In this document: piece by piece, positions 42,143-50,642 of the stretch
How positions within the stretch are numbered: the stretch's first letter is position 1
Layout of the letters: every line of letters starts with the position of its first letter
Assembly: GCF_000442645.1 (NCBI RefSeq)
Contig: NC_021915.1
Location: 1,178,001 to 1,242,000, forward strand
Source: Corynebacterium maris DSM 45190
Lineage (GTDB): Bacteria > Actinomycetota > Actinomycetes > Mycobacteriales > Mycobacteriaceae
Direction: 5' to 3'
DNA: 64,000 nt
Position numbers and translations under genes: made by a program
Notes under the pieces: model-generated
What the model was told of the DNA's origin: nothing
Database searches by the model: none
The model's input: only the letters and a program-made list of their open reading frames with translations

Positions 42143-44020
42143 GTGACCCAAACGGACAACATGGCAGCTGCCGATAACCAGCAGGACCTCGCTAAGCTCA
42201 AGCTGCCGGAGCTGCGCAAGATGGCTTCGGGCATGGGCCTCAGGGGGATTTCCGGGCTGCGCAAGGGTGAGTTGATCACCGCCATCAAGACCGGCGCCGT
42301 CCCCGCTCGCGCCGCCAAGGAGCAGGCGCCGGCCAAGGAGACCCCGGACCCGGCCGTGGCCGAAGGCACGGCGCAGGCCCAGGCCCGGACGGCTCCCGCC
42401 GACACGCAGCAGGATAAACCTGCCGCGGAGAAGACGTCGGCCAACGACAACCAGGACAACCGGGACAACCGGGATCAGTCTGGCTCCGGCGACGGCGAGC
42501 ACCGCTATGAATCGCGCTCGGCCGCCCGCCGCGCCCGCCGCAACCGCGCCCGCCACGGTCACCGCGACCAGCACAATGAGCAGCAGGACGGTCAGGGCAA
42601 CCAGTCCGAGCAGCGGGACGACTCCCGGCAGGATTCCCGCTCCGAAGGCGACTCCGGCGACGGCAAGTCGAATCAGGGCGGACAGGACCGGCAGGACCGC
42701 TCCCGCGACAACCGACGCGACCAGCACCACAACGACGGCGGGTCCAACAGCCGCCGGGGACGCCGCAACCGCCGCAACCGCCGCGGCCGCGACCGGGATC
42801 GCGACCAGCACCACAACGACGGCCAGAACCAGAACAACGACCAGGATGAGCTGCAGGAAGTCGCCGGCATCCTCGACGTCGTGGACAACAACGCCGCCTT
42901 CGTCCGCACCACCGGCTACCACACGAGCCCAGCCGACGTGTACATCAACAACAACCTGATCCGCCGCTTCAACCTGCGTTCCGGCGATGCGATCACCGGC
43001 CAGGTCAAGATGGGCGGGGGCGGCCAGAGCCACGGCAACGGCCGCAATCGTCGCAAGTACAACCCCCTGGTGCGCGTGGACACCGTCAACGGCATGCACC
43101 CGGAGGAGGCCAAGAAGCGCCCCGAGTTCCATAAGCTGACCCCGCTGTACCCGAACCAGCGCCTGCGGCTGGAGACGGAACAGAACATCCTCACCACTCG
43201 CGTGATCGACCTGATCATGCCGATCGGCAAGGGGCAACGCGCCCTGATCGTCTCTCCGCCGAAGGCCGGCAAGACGACGATCCTGCAGAACATCGCCAAC
43301 GCGATCGCGACGAACAACCCGGAGTGCTACCTCATGGTCGTGCTGGTCGACGAGCGCCCCGAGGAAGTCACCGACATGCAGCGCTCGGTCAACGGCGAGG
43401 TCATCGCCTCGACCTTCGACCGCCCGCCGGGAGAACACACCGCGGTCGCCGAGCTGGCGATCGAGCGGGCCAAGCGCCTGGTGGAGATGGGCAAGGACGT
43501 CGTCGTCCTGCTGGACTCGATCACCCGGCTGGGCCGCGCGTACAACAACTCCTCACCGGCGTCCGGCCGCATCCTCTCGGGCGGCGTCGACTCGAACGCG
43601 CTGTACCCGCCGAAGCGTTTCCTGGGTGCGGCCCGCAACATCGAGGACGGCGGTTCGCTGACGATCATCGCCACCGCGATGGTCGAGACCGGCTCCGCCG
43701 GCGACACCGTGATCTTCGAGGAGTTCAAGGGCACCGGCAATGCCGAGCTCAAGCTGGACCGCAAGATTTCGGAGCGCCGCGTGTTCCCGGCCGTCGACGT
43801 CAACCCGTCCGGCACCCGTAAGGACGAGCTGCTCATGGCGCCGGAGGAATTCCGGGTCGTGCACAAGCTGCGCCGCCTCCTGGCCGGGCTGGACCCGCAG
43901 CAGGCGATTGATCTGCTGATCAAGCAGTTGAAGAAGACCAAGTCCAACGGAGAGTTCCTCACCCAGGTGACCTCGAGCGCTCCGATGGCCGCAGACAAGG
44001 ACGTGGAGGAGTACTTCTGA
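42143..44020 (+). CDS. rho: Transcription termination factor Rho
   Basis: Hexameric RNA-dependent ATPase/helicase that ends transcription. The 625-residue protein has the N-terminal helical domain (LKLPELRKMASGMGLRGISG), then a disordered insert at about residues 51-235 made mostly of D, R, N, Q, G, S and H. Next come the cold-shock RNA-binding domain (GILDVVDNNAAFVR), Walker A SPPKAGKTTIL, Walker B VVVLLDSITRL and GSAGDTVIFEEFKGTGN. Large inserts are typical of actinobacterial Rho. GTG 42143 has AAAGGA 5 nt upstream. The stop overlaps prfA by one base. Confidence 0.97.
   Translation: MTQTDNMAAADNQQDLAKLKLPELRKMASGMGLRGISGLRKGELITAIKTGAVPARAAKEQAPAKETPDPAVAEGTAQAQARTAPADTQQDKPAAEKTSANDNQDNRDNRDQSGSGDGEHRYESRSAARRARRNRARHGHRDQHNEQQDGQGNQSEQRDDSRQDSRSEGDSGDGKSNQGGQDRQDRSRDNRRDQHHNDGGSNSRRGRRNRRNRRGRDRDRDQHHNDGQNQNNDQDELQEVAGILDVVDNNAAFVRTTGYHTSPADVYINNNLIRRFNLRSGDAITGQVKMGGGGQSHGNGRNRRKYNPLVRVDTVNGMHPEEAKKRPEFHKLTPLYPNQRLRLETEQNILTTRVIDLIMPIGKGQRALIVSPPKAGKTTILQNIANAIATNNPECYLMVVLVDERPEEVTDMQRSVNGEVIASTFDRPPGEHTAVAELAIERAKRLVEMGKDVVVLLDSITRLGRAYNNSSPASGRILSGGVDSNALYPPKRFLGAARNIEDGGSLTIIATAMVETGSAGDTVIFEEFKGTGNAELKLDRKISERRVFPAVDVNPSGTRKDELLMAPEEFRVVHKLRRLLAGLDPQQAIDLLIKQLKKTKSNGEFLTQVTSSAPMAADKDVEEYF
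42717..42823. repeat. 23-bp direct repeat inside the Rho disordered insert
   Basis: An identical 23-bp sequence at 42717-42739 and 42801-42823 lies 84 bp apart, exactly 28 codons, so both copies encode RDQHHNDG. In-frame repetition suggests the insert grew by duplication or slippage. Confidence 0.8.
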
Positions 44021-45093
44021 TGGCATCCGAGGTTTCGCTCGTAGACGACGTCGTCTCCGAGTTCCAGGGCATTGAGGCCCAAATGGCCGATCCGTCCATC
44101 GCGGGCGACCAGAACCAGTTCCGCAAGCTGTCCAAGCGTTACTCGGAGCTGCAGCCGATCATCAAGGTCAACGACGAGCTCAACGAGGTGCGCGAGAACC
44201 TCGAGATGGCCCGGGAATTGGCCTACGAGGACCACGACTACCAGTCTGAGGTCGACCGCCTCGAGCCGTTGGCCGTCGAGCTGGAGGAAAAGCTCGCTGA
44301 CCTGCTCGCTCCGCGCGACGAGCAGGACGGCGACGATATCATCATGGAGATCAAGGCCGGCGCCGGCGGCGAGGAGGCGGCGTTGTTCGCCGGCGAGCTC
44401 GCCCGCATGTACCAGCGCTATGCCGAGCGGCACGGCTTCGTCTGGGACGTCCTGGACGAGGCGGAGTCCGACCTCGGCGGCGTCAAAGATCTGACCGTCT
44501 CGGTGAAGGCGAAGAAGCCCTCCCGCGACGGCGCCTGGTCGGTGTTCAAGTTCGAGGGCGGCGTGCACCGCGTGCAGCGCGTGCCGGTCACTGAGTCGCA
44601 GGGGCGCATCCAGACTTCTGCGGCGGGTGTGCTGGTCTACCCGGAGCCGGACGAGATCGAGGCCGTGCAGATCGACGAGAAGGAGTTGCGCGTCGACGTG
44701 TACCGCTCCTCCGGCAAGGGCGGTCAGGGCGTGAACACGACGGACTCGGCCGTGCGTCTGACGCACCTGCCTACCGGCATCGTGGTCACCTGTCAGAACG
44801 AGCGCTCGCAGATCCAGAACAAGGCGCGCGCCATGCAGGTGTTGCAGGCGCGCCTGGAGCAGATGGAGCGCGACAAAGCTGACGCGGAGGCGGCTGAGGG
44901 CCGCGCCGCGCAGGTGCGCACCATGGACCGCTCCGAGCGCATCCGCACCTACAACTGGCCGGAGAACCGCATCTCGGACCACCGCATTGGCTACAAGGCC
45001 AACAACCTGGACACGGTGTTGGACGGCCACATGGAAGAGCTGATCACGGCCCTGCAGGCCGCCGAGCGCGCCGAGCGGCTCGAAGCCGAGTAA
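44020..45093 (+). CDS. prfA: Peptide chain release factor 1
   Basis: Recognises UAA and UAG in the ribosomal A site and triggers peptide release. The 357-residue protein shows the catalytic GGQ in SSGKGGQGVNTTDSAVR and the VHRVQRVPVTES segment before the codon-recognition loop, which reads GRIQTSAAGV with the expected position of the PxT-type motif. ATG 44020 overlaps the rho stop (TGATG), so translation is coupled. prmC, which methylates the GGQ glutamine, follows 7 bp downstream. Confidence 0.97.
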   Translation: MASEVSLVDDVVSEFQGIEAQMADPSIAGDQNQFRKLSKRYSELQPIIKVNDELNEVRENLEMARELAYEDHDYQSEVDRLEPLAVELEEKLADLLAPRDEQDGDDIIMEIKAGAGGEEAALFAGELARMYQRYAERHGFVWDVLDEAESDLGGVKDLTVSVKAKKPSRDGAWSVFKFEGGVHRVQRVPVTESQGRIQTSAAGVLVYPEPDEIEAVQIDEKELRVDVYRSSGKGGQGVNTTDSAVRLTHLPTGIVVTCQNERSQIQNKARAMQVLQARLEQMERDKADAEAAEGRAAQVRTMDRSERIRTYNWPENRISDHRIGYKANNLDTVLDGHMEELITALQAAERAERLEAE

Positions 45094-45100
45094 AGTCATC

Positions 45101-45952
45101 ATGCTTGACCAGCTTCTGCGGCGGGCGGCGGGCCGACTCGCCGCAGCCGGGGTACCCAGCCCGCTCGTCGACGCCCGCCTCATCGCCGCGCACCTGCTGG
45201 ACGTGGGTCACATGAGCGTGCACCGACTGCGTGAGGAAGACCTGCCGGCCGGATTTTCCGCGGACTTCGAGGCGGCCCTGACTCGCCGGGAGGCGCGCGA
45301 ACCTCTGCAGCACATCCTGGGCGTGGCCCCTTTCGGACACCTCGATCTCGTCGTGGGGCCCGGGGTGTTCATCCCGCGCCCGGAGACCGAAGTACTCGCC
45401 GATTGGGGGGTGCGACGCCTAGCCGGGGCGGCGGCGCCCACGGTGGTCGACCTGTGTGCGGGCAGTGGGGCGTTGGCGCTGTACGTGGCCACCCTGATGC
45501 CTTCGGCGCGCGTCGTCGCCGTCGAAAAGCAAGTCTCTGCCCTTGACTGGGCCCGGAAAAACGTTGACCGGCTCGCCCCGCAGGTGGAGTTGACCCTCGG
45601 CGACGTCACTGATCCGGGACTGTTGCCGGAGCTGCACGGCGCGGTCGACCTGGTCCTGACCAACCCGCCGTACGTGCCCGAGACCCCGGAACTCGACCCG
45701 GAGGTCTACTCGGATCCGCCGGAGGCCGTCTTCGCCGGCGCCGATGGCATGGCCACCATCGACCGGATGACCGGTCTGCTCGCCAACCTGCTCCGCGAGG
45801 GCGGGGCAGTGGGCGTCGAGCACGACGACTCCACCTCCGGGGCCGTGCAGGAGGCGCTGCGCGCCACCGGCGACTTTCGGGAGGTGGCGGCGCTGGCCGA
45901 CCTGACCGGGCGGCCGCGCTTTGTCACGGCGGTGCGGGGAGTAAGCTCGTAA
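45101..45952 (+). CDS. prmC: Release factor glutamine methyltransferase
   Basis: SAM-dependent N5-methylation of the GGQ glutamine of release factors. The 283-residue protein has an N-terminal helical domain, the PRPETEVL segment, SAM motif VVDLCAGSGALAL and the catalytic NPPYVPETPEL motif that binds the glutamine amide. It directly follows its substrate gene prfA. No strong ribosome-binding site precedes ATG 45101; translation may depend on coupling to prfA. Confidence 0.95.
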   Translation: MLDQLLRRAAGRLAAAGVPSPLVDARLIAAHLLDVGHMSVHRLREEDLPAGFSADFEAALTRREAREPLQHILGVAPFGHLDLVVGPGVFIPRPETEVLADWGVRRLAGAAAPTVVDLCAGSGALALYVATLMPSARVVAVEKQVSALDWARKNVDRLAPQVELTLGDVTDPGLLPELHGAVDLVLTNPPYVPETPELDPEVYSDPPEAVFAGADGMATIDRMTGLLANLLREGGAVGVEHDDSTSGAVQEALRATGDFREVAALADLTGRPRFVTAVRGVSS

Positions 45953-46015
45953 CCGCCCATCGCGCGGGCCCATCGCGCGCGAGACACGGAATGCGAGTTA
46001 GGGGAACCTGGACAC

Positions 46016-46702
46016 ATGAGCAAGATCTACGACTGCAGCGACGAAGTCGAGCGCGCCAAGGGGATGCGCGTCGCCGTGGACTCTGCTCGGGCGGGCCGGC
46101 TCGTCGTCCTTCCCACCGACACCGTCTACGGGATCGGCTGCGACGCCTTCAACAACGATTCCGTCGCCAACCTGCTGGCTACCAAGCGCCGGGGGCCGGA
46201 CATGCCCGTGCCGGTGCTCATCGGCTCCTGGGACACTGTGCAGGGGCTGGTCGCCGAATTCACCCCGCAGGCGCAGGATCTGGTCCAGGCTTTCTGGCCG
46301 GGAGGGTTGTCCATCGTCGTCCCGCAGGCGCCGTCGCTGCCCTGGAACCTCGGCGACACCCGGGGCACCGTGATGCTGCGCATGCCGCTGCAGCCCGTCG
46401 CCATCGAACTGCTGCGCGAAGTCGGCCCGATGGCGGTCTCCTCGGCAAACATCTCCGGCAAGACCCCGCCGATCAGCGCCGTGGCCGCGAAGCAACAGCT
46501 CGGCTCCGCGGTGTCGGTCTACCTCGACGGGGGAGAGGCCGCAGTGGGCACCCCGTCGACCATCATCGACATTTCCGGCCGCACCCCGCGCATCCTGCGC
46601 GAGGGCGCGGTGGCCACGGACCGGCTCAGTGAGGTCCTCGGCATGGAACCGCACGTGCTGCTAGGCAGGGACGCGCCGGAGGGCGCCGAAGGAACCGCCT
46701 AA
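46016..46702 (+). CDS. tsaC: L-threonylcarbamoyladenylate synthase (Sua5/YciO/YrdC)
   Basis: Makes threonylcarbamoyl-AMP from threonine, bicarbonate and ATP for the t6A37 modification of ANN-decoding tRNAs. The 228-residue protein has the basic nucleotide-binding cleft motifs PTDTVYGIGCDAF, LLATKRRGPDMPVPVLI, FWPGGLSIVV and MAVSSANISGKTPP. It is a YrdC-domain protein; the extra Sua5 C-terminal domain is absent. It starts 63 bp after prmC and directly abuts wecA, as in many actinobacteria. Confidence 0.93.
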   Translation: MSKIYDCSDEVERAKGMRVAVDSARAGRLVVLPTDTVYGIGCDAFNNDSVANLLATKRRGPDMPVPVLIGSWDTVQGLVAEFTPQAQDLVQAFWPGGLSIVVPQAPSLPWNLGDTRGTVMLRMPLQPVAIELLREVGPMAVSSANISGKTPPISAVAAKQQLGSAVSVYLDGGEAAVGTPSTIIDISGRTPRILREGAVATDRLSEVLGMEPHVLLGRDAPEGAEGTA

Positions 46703-47875
46703 ATGGCGGGGGCCGGCGTCCCGCTCCGCGAGCTCGGGCTGGTCCTGCTCACCGCCGCCGCCATCGCCTTTTTGACCACGGGGATTATCCGGTGGATCGC
46801 GGTGAAAAGCGGCAAGGTCGCCGAGATCCGGACCCGCGACGTCCATACCCAGCCCACCCCCCGGCTGGGCGGGGTGGCGATGTTCACCGGTCTCGTCGCC
46901 GCGATCTTCCTGGCCTATCAACTGCCCGCCCTGACGCGCGGATTCATGCCCGTCACCCCGGAGATGACGGCGGTGCTCTGGGGAGCGGCGGCCATCGTGC
47001 TGGTCGGCGTCATCGACGACCTGATCGAACTCGACGCCGTGACCAAGCTCATCGGACAGGTGATCGCCGCGGTGATCATGAGCCTGCTCGGCCTGTCCTG
47101 GACCGTCTTTTACTGGCCCGTCGGGGAAGGCACCACCGTCGTGCTCAGTCAGATCCAAGGCGTGATCGTCACGACGGTGTTCACGGTGTTGCTGATCAAC
47201 GCCATCAACTTCGTCGACGGGCTCGACGGCCTGGCCGCGGGGCTGGGCATGATCGCGGGCGGGGCCATCCTGGTCTTTTCCTTGACCGTCCTGCACGACC
47301 AGGGCGGAGCGGTCTCCGCCTACCCGCCCGCCATCATCGCGGCTGCGCTGGTGGGGATGTGCGCGGGGTTTCTGCCCCACAACTTCGAACCCTCCCGCAT
47401 TTTCATGGGCGATTCCGGCTCCATGCTCATCGGCTTGCTGCTGGCGGCCGCCTCGACGTCGGCCTCCGGGAAGATCAACATGAGCCTCTACGGCACGGCG
47501 GACATCGTGGCGCTGCTCAGCCCCATCATCGTCGTGCTCGCCGCCGTGTTCGTGCCGGTGCTCGACCTGCTGCTGGCCGTCGTCCGCCGACTGGCCAGCG
47601 GTCGCTCCCCGTTCGCGGCGGACAAGATGCACATCCATCACCGGCTGCTCTCGCTCGGCCACACCCACCGGCGCACCGTCCTGGTGTTGTACCTGTGGGT
47701 CAGCGTCGTCGCCTTCGGGGCCGTGAGTTTCTCAGTCATCCCGCCCGTCTACGCGCTCGCCTTGTTCGTCATCATGACCCTGGTGGCCGCGGCCGTCACC
47801 GCGGTGCCCGTAGTACGGCGCCGGCCGGCGGGGCAGCGGAGGACGAAGGTCGTCGACCGTTCTGAACCGGCGTAG
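46703..47875 (+). CDS. wecA: Polyprenyl-phosphate GlcNAc-1-phosphate transferase
   Basis: Membrane transferase that starts the linker of arabinogalactan to peptidoglycan by forming decaprenyl-PP-GlcNAc in mycolic-acid bacteria. The 390-residue protein has about 11 helices and the family motifs HTQPTPRLGGVAMF, VIDDLIELDAVTK (DDxxD-like), INAINFVDGLDGLAAG, FMGDSGSMLIG and the HIHHRLLSLGHTH loop that recognises the sugar. It begins immediately after the tsaC stop. Its position before the atp operon is the same as in C. glutamicum. Confidence 0.93.
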   Translation: MAGAGVPLRELGLVLLTAAAIAFLTTGIIRWIAVKSGKVAEIRTRDVHTQPTPRLGGVAMFTGLVAAIFLAYQLPALTRGFMPVTPEMTAVLWGAAAIVLVGVIDDLIELDAVTKLIGQVIAAVIMSLLGLSWTVFYWPVGEGTTVVLSQIQGVIVTTVFTVLLINAINFVDGLDGLAAGLGMIAGGAILVFSLTVLHDQGGAVSAYPPAIIAAALVGMCAGFLPHNFEPSRIFMGDSGSMLIGLLLAAASTSASGKINMSLYGTADIVALLSPIIVVLAAVFVPVLDLLLAVVRRLASGRSPFAADKMHIHHRLLSLGHTHRRTVLVLYLWVSVVAFGAVSFSVIPPVYALALFVIMTLVAAAVTAVPVVRRRPAGQRRTKVVDRSEPA

Positions 47876-47901
47876 AAGTTCGCCGCCGGGGGAGACTTCG
47901 G

Positions 47902-47907
47902 TAGGGT
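47902..47907 (+). promoter_or_regulatory. -10 box for leaderless atpI
   Basis: TAGGGT ends 8 nt before GTG 47916. No Shine-Dalgarno sequence lies between, which fits a leaderless transcript. Confidence 0.5.
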
Positions 47908-47915
47908 AAAAGCCC

Positions 47916-48389
47916 GTGAGCACCCCATCTGAAAACCCCGCCTCCGAGACGGTCTCCCCGCTCGGCGGCGGCGCCGCGCCCAAGTCCAAGTACGACGATC
48001 ATCGCCGACCCCTTCTGCGCGCCCTGAAATACGGGACGATCGGACTGGTGATCGTCACGGTGATCTCTCTCGCGGCATGGGGCGGGGCCCAGGGACTGCC
48101 GGGCATCTGGGGCGTGTTGATCGGCGCCGCCGTCGGCGGCGGCTACGTCTTGCTGACCGCGCTGAGCATCCTGGTCACCGCCAACACCTCCACCGGCGCC
48201 ACCGGCGCCATCGTTCTCGGGGGCTGGCTGGTCAAACTCGTGCTGGTGATGATCATCTTCATCGCGCTGGACGGGTTGACCTTCTATCACCAGTGGGCTT
48301 TCGTCGTCACCCTGCTGGTGGCGCTGATCGTCGTCATGGTCGCGGAACTGTGGGGTCTGATCACCACCAACGTCACCTACACCAGCTGA
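47916..48389 (+). CDS. atpI: AtpI-like membrane protein upstream of ATP synthase
   Basis: A 157-residue protein with a polar N-terminal tail of about 35 residues, then four membrane helices. The position before atpB, the size and helix number match the AtpI type, which helps assemble the c-ring or supplies magnesium in other bacteria; sequence similarity across phyla is low, so the call rests mainly on context. GTG 47916 appears leaderless. A terminator follows, separating it from the atpB promoter. Confidence 0.75.
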   Translation: MSTPSENPASETVSPLGGGAAPKSKYDDHRRPLLRALKYGTIGLVIVTVISLAAWGGAQGLPGIWGVLIGAAVGGGYVLLTALSILVTANTSTGATGAIVLGGWLVKLVLVMIIFIALDGLTFYHQWAFVVTLLVALIVVMVAELWGLITTNVTYTS

Positions 48390-48402
48390 CCCCACCTTTC
48401 AG

Positions 48403-48432
48403 CTACCCCCGCATCCACCCATGCAGGGGTAG
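48403..48432 (+). terminator. Terminator after atpI
   Basis: CTACCCC pairs with GGGGTAG, continued after one mismatch by GCAT/ATGC around a CCACCC loop. TTTCATTCTTTCT follows, a usable U-tract. Confidence 0.8.
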
Positions 48433-48799
48433 TTTCATTCTTTCTGGGGCCACTCGGACTACTTCAATGTTGTATGGATCACCCTTTTTGACCCCGGACG
48501 CAAGTGTTTTCCCTGCTCAATGCAGGGCAGCTCGTTCTGAGGGGATCCTGTGAATGAACTTGGGGGAGGGTCGGGATCGCGGGTGGCGGGGGCGACTGTT
48601 AGTCTGTCCGTTGGATCTGAAACCTCCACTGACTCCGCCGCGCGGACTTAGGAGCGTCAAGGTCCGCAGGCTGTCACGACGATGTGCGACGGAATCCGGG
48701 GCAGCCGAAGAAAAGATTACGACGTCCATCGCACCGCACCAACGAGCACGGGCTTGAAAACCCCGCCAGCTTGGGGCGGCCCGAACACGGGAGAGAACG
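48433..48799 (+). promoter_or_regulatory. atp operon promoter region and leader
   Basis: About 370 bp without a gene. A small hairpin CCCTGC-TCAAT-GCAGGG lies at 48511-48527. TAGTCT at 48600-48605 is the best -10 candidate and would give a leader of about 200 nt. No clear -35 is visible. The leader has no convincing start codon with a ribosome-binding site before atpB. Confidence 0.35.
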
Positions 48800-48814
48800 C
48801 TGAGCGTTTCAACT

Positions 48815-49648
48815 TTGGCCTTCAAGGGCGAATTTTATGCCCCAGATCTGTACAAAGAGTTTTTCCCGGGCTTTGGCACTGACGGTGATGGGAACTGGTT
48901 CGTCGACACCGAACACATGTTCCTCGCAGAATTCGCCGGAGGCGCCTTTGCGTTAGACCGTCTGATGATCGTCCGTCTTCTCATGGTCGCTATCATGGTG
49001 ATCTTCTTCGCTTGGGCCATGCGCAAGCCGAAGCTGGTCCCCAGTGGAGTGCAGAACTTCGCGGAGAACGTGATCGACTTTGTTCGTATCCACATCGCCG
49101 AGGATTCGCTGGGCAAGAAGGATGGACGTCGCTTCCTTCCTTTGATCGCCGGCATCTTCTTCGCCGTGTTCATCACGAACATCTCCACCATCATCCCCGG
49201 GCTCAACGTCTCCGCGAACGCGCGTATCGGCTTCCCGCTCGTGCTCGCGCTGATCGCCTGGGGTGCATTCATCTACGCCGGTTCGAAGAAGTACGGCTTC
49301 TTCAAGTACCTGAAGGCCGAGACCGTGGTCCCGGGCATTCCGAGCTGGATGCATGTGCTGGTGATTCCGATCGAGTTCTTCTCGACATTCATTCTGCGCC
49401 CCTTCACGCTGACCGTGCGTCTGATGGCCAACCTGCTCGCCGGCCACATCATCCTGGTCCTCATGTTCTCCGCCACGAACTTCTTCTTCTGGCAACTGAA
49501 CGGATGGAGCGCAGTCTCGATCGCCTCGCTGTTTGGCGCCATCGCCTTCGCGTTCTTCGAGATTCTGGTGAGTGTCCTGCAGGCGTACATCTTTGCACTG
49601 CTGACGGCGGTATACATCCAGCTGGCTCTTAACGCAGCCGAACACTGA
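48815..49648 (+). CDS. atpB: F1Fo ATP synthase subunit a
   Basis: Membrane stator subunit forming the proton half-channels. The 277-residue protein has five or six helices and the essential arginine in LTVRLMANLLAGH, plus the C-terminal LTAVYIQLALNAAEH helix. The start is uncertain. TTG 48815 is the first standard start near the conserved region but is about 17 nt from GGGAGAG. A CTG at 48800 has better spacing to that site and would add MSVST. No ATG or GTG fits. First gene of the eight-gene atp operon. Confidence 0.94.
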   Translation: MAFKGEFYAPDLYKEFFPGFGTDGDGNWFVDTEHMFLAEFAGGAFALDRLMIVRLLMVAIMVIFFAWAMRKPKLVPSGVQNFAENVIDFVRIHIAEDSLGKKDGRRFLPLIAGIFFAVFITNISTIIPGLNVSANARIGFPLVLALIAWGAFIYAGSKKYGFFKYLKAETVVPGIPSWMHVLVIPIEFFSTFILRPFTLTVRLMANLLAGHIILVLMFSATNFFFWQLNGWSAVSIASLFGAIAFAFFEILVSVLQAYIFALLTAVYIQLALNAAEH

Positions 49649-49767
49649 TCCCGCGCCCCCGGGGAAAGTAACGCCCACGGGGGCACGGGGCAGACCGAAA
49701 AACTACAACATCTTGACGCCTACACCACAGTGGTGTGGGCACCACACCGAAAGGGAACGGCAACACA

Positions 49768-50019
49768 ATGAACGACGTCATCCTCCTCGCTCAGGACACC
49801 GCAGCCGCTGTCGACAACACCGGCGGCCTGAAGACCATCGGCTACGGCCTGGCAACCCTGGGCCCGGGCCTGGGTATCGGTATCCTGGTCGGCAAGGCAC
49901 TCGAGGGCATGGCACGTCAGCCGGAGATGGCTGGCCAGATCCGTACCTCCATGTTCATCGGTATCGCCTTCGTTGAGGCCCTGGCGCTCATCGGCTTCGT
50001 GGCTGGCTTCGTTTACTAA
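49768..50019 (+). CDS. atpE: F1Fo ATP synthase subunit c
   Basis: Proteolipid of the rotating c-ring. The 83-residue protein has two helices joined by the polar loop RQPEM; the ion-carrying glutamate is in FVEALALIGF. GLATLGPGLGIGILVG is the glycine-rich first helix. ATG 49768 follows AAAGGGAA; an upstream in-frame ATG would add a polar peptide not found in the family. The glutamate site without sodium-type ligands suggests proton coupling. Confidence 0.96.
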   Translation: MNDVILLAQDTAAAVDNTGGLKTIGYGLATLGPGLGIGILVGKALEGMARQPEMAGQIRTSMFIGIAFVEALALIGFVAGFVY

Positions 50020-50070
50020 GCCCTGCGCTTGTAAACACCCCACCCACGAACGAGAGAAAGCCAGGCACGT

Positions 50071-50637
50071 ATGACAAACGTCTACACCTACGTAGTTGCG
50101 GCCGAGACGCTCCCGCTGGAAAGCCAGCCGAGCGTTCTGATCCCGCCTCTATATGACATCGTCTGGTCGATCATTCCGCTCATCATCGTCTTCATCGTCT
50201 TCGGGAAGCTCGTTATTCCGAAGTACCGCGAGGTTCTGGAGGAGCGCGAGGACAAGATCAGCGGCGGCATCGACCGCGCTGCGGCCGCTGAGGCCGAAGC
50301 GCAGGCCGCACTGGAAAAGTACAACGCCCAGCTGGCTGAGGCTCGCACCGAAGCCGCTGAGATCCGTGAAGACGCCCGCGACAAGGGCAAGCAGATCCAG
50401 GCACAGTACCGACAGGAAGCCGAAGAAGAGTCGCGTCGCATCGTCGCCGCCGGCGAGAAGCAGCTGGAGGCCTCGCGCGAGCAGGTCATCTCCGAGCTTC
50501 GCGCCGACATCGGTCAGAACTCGGTTAACCTGGCAGAGAAGCTGCTGGGCAACGAGCTGTCGGAGAACACCAAGCGTTCCGGCACGGTCGACAGCTTCCT
50601 GTCGGAGCTCGATTCCGTGACCCCGGCCGGAAAGTAG
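50071..50637 (+). CDS. atpF: F1Fo ATP synthase subunit b
   Basis: Peripheral-stalk subunit with one N-terminal membrane helix (about residues 28-48) and a long coiled-coil arm. The 188-residue chain contains KYREVLEEREDKISGGID, the alternating Ala/Glu/Gln coiled coil around AEAEAQAALEKYNAQLAEA and a C-terminal segment that binds subunit delta. It lies between atpE and atpH with spacing typical of the operon. Confidence 0.95.
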   Translation: MTNVYTYVVAAETLPLESQPSVLIPPLYDIVWSIIPLIIVFIVFGKLVIPKYREVLEEREDKISGGIDRAAAAEAEAQAALEKYNAQLAEARTEAAEIREDARDKGKQIQAQYRQEAEEESRRIVAAGEKQLEASREQVISELRADIGQNSVNLAEKLLGNELSENTKRSGTVDSFLSELDSVTPAGK

Positions 50638-50642
50638 GCGAG

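Noticed and set aside
42071..43438. Hydrophobic minus-strand frame opposite the Rho insert, resembling a membrane protein
   Set aside because: The Val/Ala/Leu-rich reading arises because Asp/Arg/Asn codons of the Rho insert are read in reverse; no motif or start signal supports it.
43327..45183. A 618-codon minus-strand frame over rho and prfA
   Set aside because: Antisense shadow of conserved genes with no ribosome-binding site or domain.
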